This document shows positions 1-8,799 of a stretch of DNA of 21,369 nucleotides, one piece after another (position 1 is the stretch's first letter; each line of letters opens with the position of its first letter). The position numbers and the translations under genes are program-made. The notes under the pieces were generated by a model that was not told the DNA's origin, searched no databases, and worked only from the letters and a program-made list of their open reading frames with translations. The DNA comes from an uncultured Collinsella sp. (lineage in GTDB: Bacteria > Actinomycetota > Coriobacteriia > Coriobacteriales > Coriobacteriaceae): the NCBI GenBank assembly GCA_900541475.1, contig UQJV01000039.1:1-21369 (forward strand), written 5' to 3'.

Positions 1-23
1 GGAGGCCACTTAATGTGGCCTCC
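1..23. terminator. Hairpin, probable terminator of the gene upstream of the window
   Basis: A perfect 9-bp inverted repeat (1-9 with 15-23) encloses a 5-nt TTAAT loop. No U-tract follows on the plus strand. On the minus strand the downstream side lies outside the window. It precedes the rnj leader, so it most likely ends transcription of an unseen upstream gene. The direction cannot be decided from this window. Confidence 0.6.
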
Positions 24-272
24 GTCGTGAGCAGGACTGTAGAGCAGGAAACTTAGCCCGTGCCGGGGCCGCTGAGCCCTGACCGGCGGGATACACAGGT
101 TCAGATGGGGCTTTGATGCATGGGTGGTCTGTTGGTGGGCAAATGGGTATCATACTGTGGTTATTGCATCGACTCTGTGATGCTTTGTTGTACGTTCCCG
201 GCGGTCGGTTTGCCAGAAGCGCCCCGTCGGTTGTTCCAGACCCGTTTCGAAGAAAGGAAACCACACGAACCT
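24..272 (+). other. Non-coding leader region of rnj
   Basis: No convincing gene is seen here. The first part (about 52-102) is GC-rich and can fold around GGGC/GCCC and CCCG/CGGG pairings, suggesting a structured RNA, but no known riboswitch family was recognised. The region must hold the rnj promoter. No -35/-10 pair with good spacing stood out, so no promoter is called. A Shine-Dalgarno stretch (AGAAAGGAAA, 251-260) precedes the rnj start at 273. Confidence 0.4.
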
Positions 273-1943
273 ATGGCAGCTAAAAAATCATCTCCCTTGA
301 AGATCATTCCGCTCGGCGGCCTTGACGGCATCGGCAAGAACATGACGGTCTTCGAGTGCGGCGACGACATGGTGCTCGTTGACGCCGGCCTCATGTTCCC
401 CGACGACTCTCAGCCCGGTATCGACCTGGTGCTTCCCGACTACACCTATGTCCTGGAGAACGAGGAGAAGCTCCGCGGCATCATCGTCACCCACGGCCAC
501 GAGGACCACACTGGTTCGCTTCCGTACCTGCTGCAGGATCTCAACAACAAGGTGCCCATCTTCTCGAGCAAGCTGACGCTCGGTTTTATCGAGGGCAAGC
601 TCTCCGAGTTCCGCATCCGCGCACCTAAGTTCCGCGAGGTCAAGGGCGGAAGCCATGTCAATCTCGGTGGCATCTCGCTCGATTTCTTCTCCATGACGCA
701 CTCCATTCCGGGTGCACTGGGCGTGTTCATTCGCACCAACCAGGGCACCGTTATGCACACGGGCGACTTTAAGCTCGACCAGACGCCCATCGATGGCGTC
801 ACGCCCGACTATGCCGCCATTAGCCGCTTTGCCAAGCAGGGCATCGACCTGCTGCTGTCCGACTCCACCAACGCCACTGTTCCCGGCTTTACCAAGTCCG
901 AGGCCGAGGTTGGTCCCAACCTGCTGCACGCCATCAAGAACGCCCCGGGTCGCGTGTTCGTCGCGTCGTTCTCGAGCCACATCCATCGTTTGCAGCAGAT
1001 CTGTGATGCCGCCCGCAAGTGCGGCCGTAAGGTCGTTGTGACCGGTCGCTCCATGCTCACTAACACTCGCGTGGCGCGTGAGCTGGGCTACCTCAACATC
1101 GACGATGCCGATATTATCGATGCCTTCGATATCGATAACCTGCCCGACGACAAGATCGTCGTCATGTGCACCGGCTCTCAAGGCGAGCCGCTGTCGGCCC
1201 TGTCCCGCATGGCCAACGGCGAGCACAAGACGCTCTCTATCCACGAGGGCGATACCGTTATCCTTTCGGCAACTCCTGTTCCCGGCAATGAGAAAGCCGT
1301 CCAGCAGGTCGTCAACAGCCTGGCCAAGCTCGGCTGCGACGTGTGGGATAAGAACCGCGCTCTTGTCCACGTCTCGGGCCACGGCAGCCAGGAGGAGCTC
1401 AAGCTCCTGATGGCCATGGCCAAGCCCTCGTACTTTATGCCGGTTCACGGCGAGGCTGTGCATCTGCGCGCCCATGCCCAGCTGGCCCGCAAGATGGGCA
1501 TCAAGGACGATCATATCTTTATCCTCGATAACGGCGACACGCTCGAGATGCGCGGCGGTATCGTCAAGCGCGGTACGCCCGTCGAGTCCGGCGTCGTCTA
1601 CGTCGACGGCCTGCGTATCGGCGATACCGACCCCATCGTCTTGCGCGATCGCCAGAAGCTCGCCAACGACGGTATGGTTACCGCTGTTGCCATCGTCTCG
1701 CTCAAGCACAAGAAGATCGAGGCCATTGAGTTCTCGGGCCGCGGCGTCTCGTTTGCCATCGACGACCAGTTCTCCGAGGATGCCTCCGCATCCATCATGA
1801 AGACGATCGAGAAGGGCAAGTTTAGCTTTACGAGCAGCGGCTCCGATGCCATTCGCAAGGCCGTGCGCGATTCGCTCTCCAACTTTATTTGGAGTCGTAC
1901 GCGCACCCGTCCGATGATCATCCCGGTCGTCATGGAGGTTTAG
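273..1943 (+). CDS. rnj: Ribonuclease J (metallo-beta-lactamase / beta-CASP RNase)
   Basis: This is a 556-aa protein of the usual RNase J length. RNase J is a cytoplasmic enzyme with 5'-3' exonuclease and endonuclease activity in mRNA decay and rRNA maturation. The N-terminal metallo-beta-lactamase domain carries the zinc-binding HxHxDH signature (H74, H76, D78, H79, in THGHEDHTG), and further on a HTGDFKLD motif. The beta-CASP domain follows, with the SGHGSQEELK and PVHGE motifs typical of the family, then the C-terminal domain. The frame is open further upstream to 120, but the ATG at 273 is chosen because it has a purine-rich ribosome site 12 nt upstream and starts the family-typical N-terminus. 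The stop lies 1 nt before ftsK, so the two are surely co-transcribed. RNase J and RNase Y both occur in this window. Confidence 0.96.
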   Translation: MAAKKSSPLKIIPLGGLDGIGKNMTVFECGDDMVLVDAGLMFPDDSQPGIDLVLPDYTYVLENEEKLRGIIVTHGHEDHTGSLPYLLQDLNNKVPIFSSKLTLGFIEGKLSEFRIRAPKFREVKGGSHVNLGGISLDFFSMTHSIPGALGVFIRTNQGTVMHTGDFKLDQTPIDGVTPDYAAISRFAKQGIDLLLSDSTNATVPGFTKSEAEVGPNLLHAIKNAPGRVFVASFSSHIHRLQQICDAARKCGRKVVVTGRSMLTNTRVARELGYLNIDDADIIDAFDIDNLPDDKIVVMCTGSQGEPLSALSRMANGEHKTLSIHEGDTVILSATPVPGNEKAVQQVVNSLAKLGCDVWDKNRALVHVSGHGSQEELKLLMAMAKPSYFMPVHGEAVHLRAHAQLARKMGIKDDHIFILDNGDTLEMRGGIVKRGTPVESGVVYVDGLRIGDTDPIVLRDRQKLANDGMVTAVAIVSLKHKKIEAIEFSGRGVSFAIDDQFSEDASASIMKTIEKGKFSFTSSGSDAIRKAVRDSLSNFIWSRTRTRPMIIPVVMEV

Positions 1944-1944
1944 T

Positions 1945-4725
1945 TTGGCGCGCGGATCTGCACAAAACGCCAAAGGCAATAAGGCCAACAACCAACCGGC
2001 ATCTGCTAAGGGTGCCGGTTCCCATCTTCGTGCCAATAAGGGCCACGAGTCTGAGTTCGATGAGTTCGAGCCCTTGGTCGAGCCTTCGGCCAATCGCGAT
2101 ATCGCCGGCGTGGTCATTGCCGTTTTGGCGATTGCGTCCTTCATTGCCGTGATTTCCCCGGCAACGGCACCCGTAACGGCTGCGGTTGCCGGTTTCTACC
2201 ATCTTGGCTTTGGCCTGGGCGCCTACGTGCTGCCGATCGTTATCTTGCTGTTTGCCGCCACGCTCTTTTTGGGTGAGGACTCGCCGCTCAACATTCGCTC
2301 GGTTGCGGGCGGTGCCGTGGTCTTTGTGGCCATTGTTTCCATCCTGTCGCTGATGGTGCCGGGTACGACCGACTCGTGCGACCTCATGTTTACGCCGCAG
2401 AACCTTTCCGCGTCGGGCGGCTACATTGGCGCCTTTATCGCAAGTACCTTGCAAAACGCCCTGGGTAAACCTATTGCCATGGTTGTCTTGCTGGGGCTTG
2501 TCGTCGTTGGACTGGTCATTATCGGCTTCTCGGTGGGCGGCGTTTTGCGCTCCGCACGCGATCGCGCCGCTGATTTTGCCGAGCGCCGTCGTGCCGATGT
2601 CAATGCGAGCCCGTGGGGCGATGAAGAGGCCCTGTCGGTTCCCGGCGTTGCCCGTCCGCACCTGAGCATTCTGCGCCAGAAGGGAACTGACGCCGCCGTG
2701 ACCACGGTCATGGGTGGCGATGTTGATCCTGTTTTGGATGACGACGAGGACGATGACCCGTTTGTCGACGTGTCCGAGGCCGTGGAGGCCGAGCGCGCTA
2801 AGACCACGCTGCTGCCGCGTCGCCATGCCAAGAAGGGCAAGGCCGCGCCCAAGCTCAACACGAGCGAGCCCGACCCGTCTTGGTCCGATAGCGAAATCGA
2901 ACTCACCGAGGGTGATGACGAGGACGACGAGGCTCCGCTCGAGACCGCCAAGACAACCTTGCTGCCGCGTCGCCGTGCCAAGGCAGGACAGGTCACCGGA
3001 CAGTTTTCGATGGAAGACGATCCGGACAAGGCTGACGAGTCAGAGCCGCCGTTTGCCGTGAACCCCGTTTCGGCAGCTCCGCAGATTCCCGACTTCCTAA
3101 AGCATCCCAAGGTTGCCGATGCCTCCAGCTCTACGACTTCAGCTGCTCCTGTTGCAGCCGGTGATAGGGGAGCGGACAGTACTGCTGCCGGTGTCGAGGG
3201 CGAACAAGAGGACGGCCTTAAACTCCCGCCGCTCGAAATTCTGCACGCCAATCCGCAGTCGGCGTCTGCCGCATCTTCTGATAAGGAGCTGGAACAGACT
3301 GCCGAGTCGTTGCAGTCCACCTTGCTTGAGTTTGGCCGTAGCGCCCGTGTCGTCGGCTGGATTGCCGGCCCCACGGTCACGACCTTTAAGCTGCAGCCCG
3401 GTGAGGGCGAGCGCGTGAGCAAGATCTCGAGCCTCGAGGACGATATCGCGCTTTCGCTTGCCGCCCAGTCGGTGCGCATCTTCGCGCCGATCCCCGGCAC
3501 CTCGCTCGTTGGTATCGAGATTCCCAATCGCAAGCGTCAGAACGTCAATCTGGGCGACGTGCTTCCCTATGTGAAGGGCGGTCCGCTCGAGCTTGCCATC
3601 GGTCGCGATGCCGAGGGCACGCCGGTTGTCGCCGACCTCGCCAAGATGCCCCACCTGCTTATCGCCGGCACCACCGGTTCCGGTAAGTCGGTCATGATCA
3701 ACTCCATCATAACGACCCTGCTCATGCGCGCTCTTCCCGAGGATGTTCGCCTGATCATGGTCGACCCCAAGCGCGTCGAGCTTGCGGGCTATAACGGCCT
3801 GCCGCATCTCTATGTGCCCGTGGTGACCGAGCCCAAGCAGGCGGCCAGTGCGCTGCAGTGGGCCGTGTCCGAGATGGAGCGTCGCCTGAAGGTCTTCGAG
3901 CGCCTCAACGTTCGCAAAATCTCGACGTATAACGAAAAGCAGGCCGCCGGCGAGTTTGAGCATTACGATAACCCGCCGCAAAAGATGCCCTATCTGGTCA
4001 TCATCATCGACGAGCTTTCGGACCTGATGATGGTCGCCGGCAAGGATGTCGAGGCCTCGATCGTCCGTATCGCCCAGCTGGGCCGTGCCGCCGGTATTCA
4101 CCTTATCGTGGCTACGCAGCGCCCCAGCTCCAACGTGGTGACGGGCCTTATTAAGGCCAACATCACCAACCGTATCGCCTTTAACGTGGCTACGGGCATC
4201 GATTCCCGCGTCATTATCGACCAGATGGGCGCCGAAAAGCTCACCGGTTTGGGCGACATGCTGTTCTCCAAGGTCGACTGGGGCAAGCCCCGCCGTATCC
4301 AGGGGTGCTTTGTCTCGGACGATGAGATCAACGAGATCGTCGAGTTCGTTAAGTCGCAAAGCGAGCCCGACTATCACGAGGAGATTCTGTCTGCCGTGGC
4401 GCCCGCTTCTATGTCCATGGCTGGTGGCGGTGGCATTGTTCGCACGGGCGTTGCCGAGCCGCAAGATGACGACCCGCTTATCTGGGAGGCCGCCCATATT
4501 GTGGTGGAATCGCAGCTTGGCTCCACATCTGGCCTGCAACGCCGCCTCAAGGTTGGCTATGCGCGCGCCGGGCGTATTATGGACATGCTGGAAGAAAAGG
4601 GTGTCGTCGGTCCGCCCGACGGTTCCAAGCCGCGCGAGGTCCTTCTGGACGAGGAGGGGCTTGCCGCGCTGGAGTCTGTCGACGCCGAGATGGCACGTGA
4701 AGATCGTGAGTTTGGAGGATTCTGA
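1945..4725 (+). CDS. ftsK: DNA translocase FtsK/SpoIIIE
   Basis: This 926-aa septal DNA pump clears chromosome DNA from the closing division site. The N-terminus holds about four membrane segments (near residues 53-71, 88-109, 118-138 and 176-198). An acidic, low-complexity linker follows (about 210-430), in which the motif AKTTLLPRR occurs twice (285-293 and 335-343). The RecA-like motor has Walker A GTTGSGKS (575-582) and Walker B LVIIIDEL (about 684-691). A C-terminal winged-helix gamma domain (about 841-926) probably reads polar DNA motifs. The start is TTG at 1945, supported by GGAGG at 1934-1938 and by lying 1 nt after the rnj stop. The stop overlaps the next start by 1 nt. The motor sequence is canonical; the linker is probably lineage-specific. 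Confidence 0.96.
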   Translation: MARGSAQNAKGNKANNQPASAKGAGSHLRANKGHESEFDEFEPLVEPSANRDIAGVVIAVLAIASFIAVISPATAPVTAAVAGFYHLGFGLGAYVLPIVILLFAATLFLGEDSPLNIRSVAGGAVVFVAIVSILSLMVPGTTDSCDLMFTPQNLSASGGYIGAFIASTLQNALGKPIAMVVLLGLVVVGLVIIGFSVGGVLRSARDRAADFAERRRADVNASPWGDEEALSVPGVARPHLSILRQKGTDAAVTTVMGGDVDPVLDDDEDDDPFVDVSEAVEAERAKTTLLPRRHAKKGKAAPKLNTSEPDPSWSDSEIELTEGDDEDDEAPLETAKTTLLPRRRAKAGQVTGQFSMEDDPDKADESEPPFAVNPVSAAPQIPDFLKHPKVADASSSTTSAAPVAAGDRGADSTAAGVEGEQEDGLKLPPLEILHANPQSASAASSDKELEQTAESLQSTLLEFGRSARVVGWIAGPTVTTFKLQPGEGERVSKISSLEDDIALSLAAQSVRIFAPIPGTSLVGIEIPNRKRQNVNLGDVLPYVKGGPLELAIGRDAEGTPVVADLAKMPHLLIAGTTGSGKSVMINSIITTLLMRALPEDVRLIMVDPKRVELAGYNGLPHLYVPVVTEPKQAASALQWAVSEMERRLKVFERLNVRKISTYNEKQAAGEFEHYDNPPQKMPYLVIIIDELSDLMMVAGKDVEASIVRIAQLGRAAGIHLIVATQRPSSNVVTGLIKANITNRIAFNVATGIDSRVIIDQMGAEKLTGLGDMLFSKVDWGKPRRIQGCFVSDDEINEIVEFVKSQSEPDYHEEILSAVAPASMSMAGGGGIVRTGVAEPQDDDPLIWEAAHIVVESQLGSTSGLQRRLKVGYARAGRIMDMLEEKGVVGPPDGSKPREVLLDEEGLAALESVDAEMAREDREFGGF

Positions 4726-6239
4726 TGGCTGCACGCTTTGGTGACATGCTGCTCGAGCAGCGTCGCCGGATGGGCCTTTCCATCCAGCAAGTCGCCAACA
4801 CCATCAAAATCAGGCCGCAGATCATCGAGTTTTTCGAGACCGGTAACTTTGCATCGATGCCCCCGCGTGGCTATGCACAGGGCATGATTTCGAGCTACGC
4901 TCGCTTTTTGGGCCTCAATCCGCGCGAGGTCGTCAATGCCTATTTTGACGACCTCATGGCATATGAACGCGAGACCTCGCAGCAGGGCGGTCGTTTTCAG
5001 GATGCTGCCGGCTACGTTAACTCGCGTTCGTCGGTCGATAACGGACGCTTTCTGATGGTTCAGGGTGGACGCTCGACGCGGTACGGTCAGCGTCCACCGC
5101 AGGCGGGCTATATCACCGAGACGGGCTCCAGCGAGGAGATTCGTTCGCAAAGAGATCGCTTTCGTAGTACGCCTACGCCGGAAGACCGTGCGCTTCCCGC
5201 CGCTCGCGGGTTGAGTCGCGATCCCCGCGTCGGTTACGGCGACGGCGGCTACTCCGGTCGCGGCTATCGCGGAGTTTCTGCCGGACGTTCCCGCGGTGGA
5301 TATGCCGACGCCGATACCACGCAGGTGACGCCGCGCCTTCGTTCGCAATCGCAGCCTTACGGCCAGCGCTCTTCGGCGCCTCGCTCTGACCAGCGTGGCT
5401 ACCAGAACCGTGGCGAGATTGCGCCGTGTTCGGGCCAGCGTGGCTTGCAGCGCCAGGGCGGCTATCGTGGTCGTCCCGATAGCGGTCGCGGCCGTATGCC
5501 GCAGGTGAATGGTCGTGGCGGCTCCAATCGCGCACGCAGCGGTGGACGCGCCCCCCAGAACAACGGTCTCGATCCGCGTATCGTTTACGCTGGCATCGGT
5601 GCCGTGGCGCTTCTGCTGATTCTGCTCATCGTGGTCCTCCTGCGTGGCTGCGGCTCTTCTGCACCCGAGTCGACGCCCGAGACGCCCGCGGCCGCCAAGA
5701 CGACGACCAGGAAGTCTTCTAAGAAGACCGAATCCGTTGACGACGATGAAGGCACCGACGATGCGACGGATTCTGCCGATTCGGACGCTGCCAAGGCGAC
5801 GGTAAAAAAGGAAGAGGACGAGGTCATTAAGGTCAAGGTTTCCGTTGCCAAGGGCAAGACCGCCTGGATTGAGGTCAAGGTCGACGGTAAATCGGTCTAC
5901 GGCGCCCAGGCGACCGGTCCCTTTGAGCAGGAGTACACGCCCGAGTCCTCGATCGAGATCACCACGTCCAAGCCCTCCGATGTCACGGTTACCAAGAACG
6001 GTGAAAAGGTTCGCTATGACACCAAGACATCGGGCGTGGCGCGCGTGACCATTACCGTTCCCAAGAAGGAGTCCACAGACTCCAAGGACGGCGAGGGTAC
6101 CGACGGCACCGATACTGCCGACGGCACCGACGCCCAGTCTGCCGACGGCGCCGATGCTCAGTCTGCCGACGGCACCGACACGGCATCCGACGGCCAGGCA
6201 GCAAACGATTCAGATGACAATTCGTACGACAGTTACTAA
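4725..6239 (+). CDS. RodZ-like membrane protein with N-terminal helix-turn-helix
   Basis: This 504-aa single-pass protein has the RodZ layout. An HTH_25-type helix-turn-helix lies at about 5-80, one membrane segment at about 286-307 and a DUF4115-like beta domain at about 366-446. RodZ proteins link cytoskeleton to cell-wall synthesis, and B. subtilis YmfM holds the same position upstream of pgsA. Two parts are unusual. The cytoplasmic linker (about 160-275) is rich in Arg-Gly dipeptides, resembling an RGG-type disordered region. The external side is strongly acidic and ends in 8-residue repeats (465 onward). Cys309 just after the membrane segment is not a lipobox. The ATG overlaps the ftsK stop (TGATG), with GGAGG at 4714-4718. 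The family call is confident; the function in this lineage, which may lack a rod-type cytoskeleton, is inferred. Confidence 0.85.
   Translation: MAARFGDMLLEQRRRMGLSIQQVANTIKIRPQIIEFFETGNFASMPPRGYAQGMISSYARFLGLNPREVVNAYFDDLMAYERETSQQGGRFQDAAGYVNSRSSVDNGRFLMVQGGRSTRYGQRPPQAGYITETGSSEEIRSQRDRFRSTPTPEDRALPAARGLSRDPRVGYGDGGYSGRGYRGVSAGRSRGGYADADTTQVTPRLRSQSQPYGQRSSAPRSDQRGYQNRGEIAPCSGQRGLQRQGGYRGRPDSGRGRMPQVNGRGGSNRARSGGRAPQNNGLDPRIVYAGIGAVALLLILLIVVLLRGCGSSAPESTPETPAAAKTTTRKSSKKTESVDDDEGTDDATDSADSDAAKATVKKEEDEVIKVKVSVAKGKTAWIEVKVDGKSVYGAQATGPFEQEYTPESSIEITTSKPSDVTVTKNGEKVRYDTKTSGVARVTITVPKKESTDSKDGEGTDGTDTADGTDAQSADGADAQSADGTDTASDGQAANDSDDNSYDSY
6117..6188 (+). repeat. 24-bp in-frame tandem repeat (ADGTDAQS-type)
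   Basis: Two 24-bp units (6117-6140 and 6141-6164) and a partial third (from 6165) encode ADGTDAQS, ADGADAQS and ADGTDT in the acidic C-terminal tail of the RodZ-like protein. Differences are mostly at third codon positions. Such a short in-frame repeat can change copy number without breaking the gene. Confidence 0.8.
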
Positions 6240-6265
6240 GGCTCCCCGTACCGAAAGGAAGAACC

Positions 6266-6763
6266 ATGGCTAAAGATTCCAGCTTCGACGTTGTGTCTGA
6301 GGTCAATATGCAGGAGGTCGATAACGCTTTCCAGCAGACCACCCGCGAGATTTCCCAGCGCTATGATCTTAAGGACTCCGGCGCCACCATCGAGCTTTCA
6401 AAGGGCGACAAGCTCTTTACGATCAATGCCCCGGCCGATTTTGTCTCCAAGCAGATCATTGACGTGCTGAGCTCTAAGCTCATCAAGCGCGGCATCGACC
6501 TCAAGGCTGTCTCTTGGGACTCGCCGCAGGCGGCTTCGGGTGGTACCGTGCGCGTGCTCGGCCATATCGTCGAAGGTATTGACCAAGCGACCGCCAAGAA
6601 GATCAATAAGGACATCAAGGATCAAAAGCTCAAGGTCAAGGTGACCATCGAGGCCGATAAGCTGCGCGTTTCCTCGCCCTCTAAGGACGCGCTGCAGACG
6701 GTGATCCAGTTCCTGCGCGACCAGGACTACGGCCAGCCGCTGCAGTTTACCAACTACCGCTAA
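6266..6763 (+). CDS. YajQ family nucleotide-binding protein
   Basis: At 165 aa this has the usual YajQ length, with the characteristic N-terminus (SSFDVVSEVNMQEVDNAF) and the C-terminal FLRDQDYGQPLQFTNYR signature. The family has two RRM-like folds and has been reported to bind nucleic acids and, in some species, cyclic di-GMP. It is cytoplasmic. The ATG at 6266 follows AAAGGAAGAA. The gene is spaced 26 nt from its upstream and 26 nt from its downstream neighbour, in the same direction, so it belongs to the rnj-cinA run. The family is certain from the sequence, but its role in this organism is not shown. Confidence 0.93.
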   Translation: MAKDSSFDVVSEVNMQEVDNAFQQTTREISQRYDLKDSGATIELSKGDKLFTINAPADFVSKQIIDVLSSKLIKRGIDLKAVSWDSPQAASGGTVRVLGHIVEGIDQATAKKINKDIKDQKLKVKVTIEADKLRVSSPSKDALQTVIQFLRDQDYGQPLQFTNYR

Positions 6764-6789
6764 TTCTTTCGAAAGGACCGCTCTCCAAG

Positions 6790-8139
6790 ATGGATACTCC
6801 GTTGGGTTCCGTACTCTATATCACGCTTGGCTGCGCCAAGAACGAGGTCGATACCGACCGCATGCGTTCGCTGCTGACCGCTGCGGGCTACGAGGAGGCA
6901 TTCGATCCGCAGGATGCCGATATCGCTATCGTCAACACGTGCTCGTTTCTTGCCTCGGCGACGTCAGAGAGCATCGAGACTACGCTCGAGCTCGCTAACG
7001 AGGTGCAGGACGGCGTTCGCACCTGCCCCATCGTCATGTGCGGTTGCGTGCCGTCTCGTTACGGCGATGACCTGCCCGACGAGCTTCCCGAGGTCGCTGC
7101 CTTTGTGAAGGCCGATGAGGAAGACGGTATCGTCTCTGTCATCGACGACGTTCTTGGTGTGGAGCGCGAGATCGCTGCCTATATCCCGCAGGTCAAGCGT
7201 ACCGTTGAGGGTGCCGTTGCCTACGTCAAGATCTCCGATGGTTGCAATCGTTTTTGCAGCTTCTGCATGATCCCCTACATTCGCGGTCGCTATCATTCGC
7301 GAAATGCCGAGAGCATTATCTCCGAGGTTCGCGACCTGGTTGCCGGCGGTGTGCGCGAGATCGTGCTGATCGGCCAGGACACGGGCATTTGGGGTACCGA
7401 CTTTGCCGACGAGGACGTCGCCGAGGGCTCGCCGCGCAATCTGGCGCAGCTGCTGCGTGCCGTCGCCGAGGCCGTGCGTCCGCACAACGTCTGGGTCCGC
7501 GTGCTCTATCTGCAGCCCGAGGGTATGACCGACGAGCTTATCGAGACGATTCGCGATACGCCTGAGGTGCTGCCCTATATCGATATCCCCGTGCAGCACT
7601 GCGACGCCCGCATCCTCAAGGCCATGCGTCGCTCCGGTTCGCGCCAGGAGCTCGAAGATTTGTTCCGCGACCTTCGCGAGCGCATCCCCGGCATCGTGAT
7701 TCGCTCTACGGCCATGGTCGGCTTCCCGACCGAGACCGACGACGAGTTCCGCGACCTTATCGACTTTATGGACACCGTCGGCTTTGACTACACGAGCGTC
7801 TTTGCCTACTCGCGTGAGGAGGGCAGCCTGGCCGCCAAGATGGAGGGCCAGGTCGATGAGGAGGTCAAGCTCGAGCGCGCCCAGGAGGCCATGGATCTGG
7901 CCGAGTCGCTCGGTTTTGCCGCCACGGCAGCCCATGTGGGTGAGCGCGCCCAGGTGATCGTCGATGGCATCGAGGAGACCGAGGACGGCGCCGAGCTGAT
8001 CGGTCACGCCTGGTTCCAGGCGCCCGATTCCGATGGCGCGGTGCATCTGGACGCCAGCGAGGCGTCCGTGGGCGATATTCTGACCGTCGAGTTTACCGAT
8101 AGCTTCTGCTATGAGCTTATCGGTCATGTTGTGGAGTAG
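6790..8139 (+). CDS. rimO: Ribosomal protein uS12 methylthiotransferase RimO
   Basis: This 449-aa radical-SAM enzyme adds a methylthio group to the conserved Asp of ribosomal protein S12. The N-terminal MTTase domain carries the auxiliary cluster cysteines C15 (LGCAKN), C51 (NTCSF) and C86 (GCV). The radical-SAM CxxxCxxC motif is C152, C156, C159 (GCNRFCSFCMIPYIRG). A C-terminal TRAM-type region follows. LGCAKNEVD and the CMIPYIRGRYHSR stretch favour RimO over MiaB; the true MiaB is separate at 14792. The ATG at 6790 has AAAGGA at 6772-6777. The stop is 9 nt before pgsA. Confidence 0.95.
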   Translation: MDTPLGSVLYITLGCAKNEVDTDRMRSLLTAAGYEEAFDPQDADIAIVNTCSFLASATSESIETTLELANEVQDGVRTCPIVMCGCVPSRYGDDLPDELPEVAAFVKADEEDGIVSVIDDVLGVEREIAAYIPQVKRTVEGAVAYVKISDGCNRFCSFCMIPYIRGRYHSRNAESIISEVRDLVAGGVREIVLIGQDTGIWGTDFADEDVAEGSPRNLAQLLRAVAEAVRPHNVWVRVLYLQPEGMTDELIETIRDTPEVLPYIDIPVQHCDARILKAMRRSGSRQELEDLFRDLRERIPGIVIRSTAMVGFPTETDDEFRDLIDFMDTVGFDYTSVFAYSREEGSLAAKMEGQVDEEVKLERAQEAMDLAESLGFAATAAHVGERAQVIVDGIEETEDGAELIGHAWFQAPDSDGAVHLDASEASVGDILTVEFTDSFCYELIGHVVE

Positions 8140-8148
8140 GAGAGCGTC

Positions 8149-8787
8149 GTGGCAAACGAGAGCAATAAGGAACTGACAAGTGTTTGGACGCCCGCCAACA
8201 TCGTGACGTGCGTTCGCATCGTCTTTATCCCGGTGTTCATGATCGTTTCGGCCCTGTCTCACGCGAGCGTTGCCGGTACGGACTGGAGCACCTTCGACGG
8301 CCCGCTCGCCGCCGCTGCCTTCATTCTGTATGTGATCCTGTCGTGCACCGATAAGGTCGACGGCTATCTAGCGCGCTCGCGCAACGAGATTACCGATTTC
8401 GGCAAGTTCTTGGACCCCATCGCCGACAAGCTGCTCGTGTTCTCGGCCCTGCTGCTGTTCCTGGATTTTGGCGCGGTGACCGTGTGGTCCGTGTTCATTA
8501 TCCTGTTCCGTGAGCTGCTGGTGAGCGCCCTTCGCATGGTCGCGAGTGCTGCCGGTGTCGTCGTTGCCGCCGATAAGCTCGGCAAGTACAAGACGGCGAC
8601 CACGATGGTCTCCATCTGCGGCTATCTGTGCGTCTTTGCGATGGCCGGCCTTCAGCTGGGGTCGGTGTCGCTGCTGCTCGGTGTCTATTCGGTGTCGCGC
8701 TTCCTGTACGTCATCGCCGTGATTTTGACCATTGTCTCGGGCGCCCAGTACTTCTGGAACTGTCGCAAGATCGTCTTTTCGGTCTAG
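8149..8787 (+). CDS. pgsA: CDP-diacylglycerol-glycerol-3-phosphate 3-phosphatidyltransferase
   Basis: This 212-aa integral membrane enzyme makes phosphatidylglycerol phosphate from CDP-diacylglycerol and glycerol 3-phosphate, the committed step to phosphatidylglycerol and cardiolipin. The CDP-alcohol phosphotransferase signature D-x2-DG-x2-AR-x8-G-x3-D-x3-D is complete: D68, D71, G72, A75, R76, G85, D89, D93. Several hydrophobic segments fill the rest. The start is GTG at 8149, with AGGAGAG at 8138-8144 overlapping the rimO stop. The position before cinA and recA matches the B. subtilis order, supporting PgsA over other CDP-alcohol transferases. Confidence 0.93.
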   Translation: MANESNKELTSVWTPANIVTCVRIVFIPVFMIVSALSHASVAGTDWSTFDGPLAAAAFILYVILSCTDKVDGYLARSRNEITDFGKFLDPIADKLLVFSALLLFLDFGAVTVWSVFIILFRELLVSALRMVASAAGVVVAADKLGKYKTATTMVSICGYLCVFAMAGLQLGSVSLLLGVYSVSRFLYVIAVILTIVSGAQYFWNCRKIVFSV

Positions 8788-8799
8788 GTCCTGGTGGGT

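Noticed and set aside
10..264. Small minus-strand open frame at the left edge
   Set aside because: It overlaps the terminator hairpin and the rnj leader and has no protein-like features.
120..272. N-terminal extension of RNase J starting at 120
   Set aside because: The added residues are Cys-rich and unlike the family, and a good ribosome site supports the ATG at 273.
288..2144. Long open frame on the minus strand opposite rnj (618 codons)
   Set aside because: It is antisense to an unmistakable RNase J in a high-GC genome, has low-complexity composition and no recognisable domain.
3139..4734. Long open frame on the minus strand opposite ftsK (531 codons)
   Set aside because: It is the mirror of the conserved FtsK motor and shows no family features.
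6964..8262. Long open frame on the minus strand opposite rimO (432 codons)
   Set aside because: It is a shadow of RimO, crosses into pgsA and lacks a ribosome site or domain.
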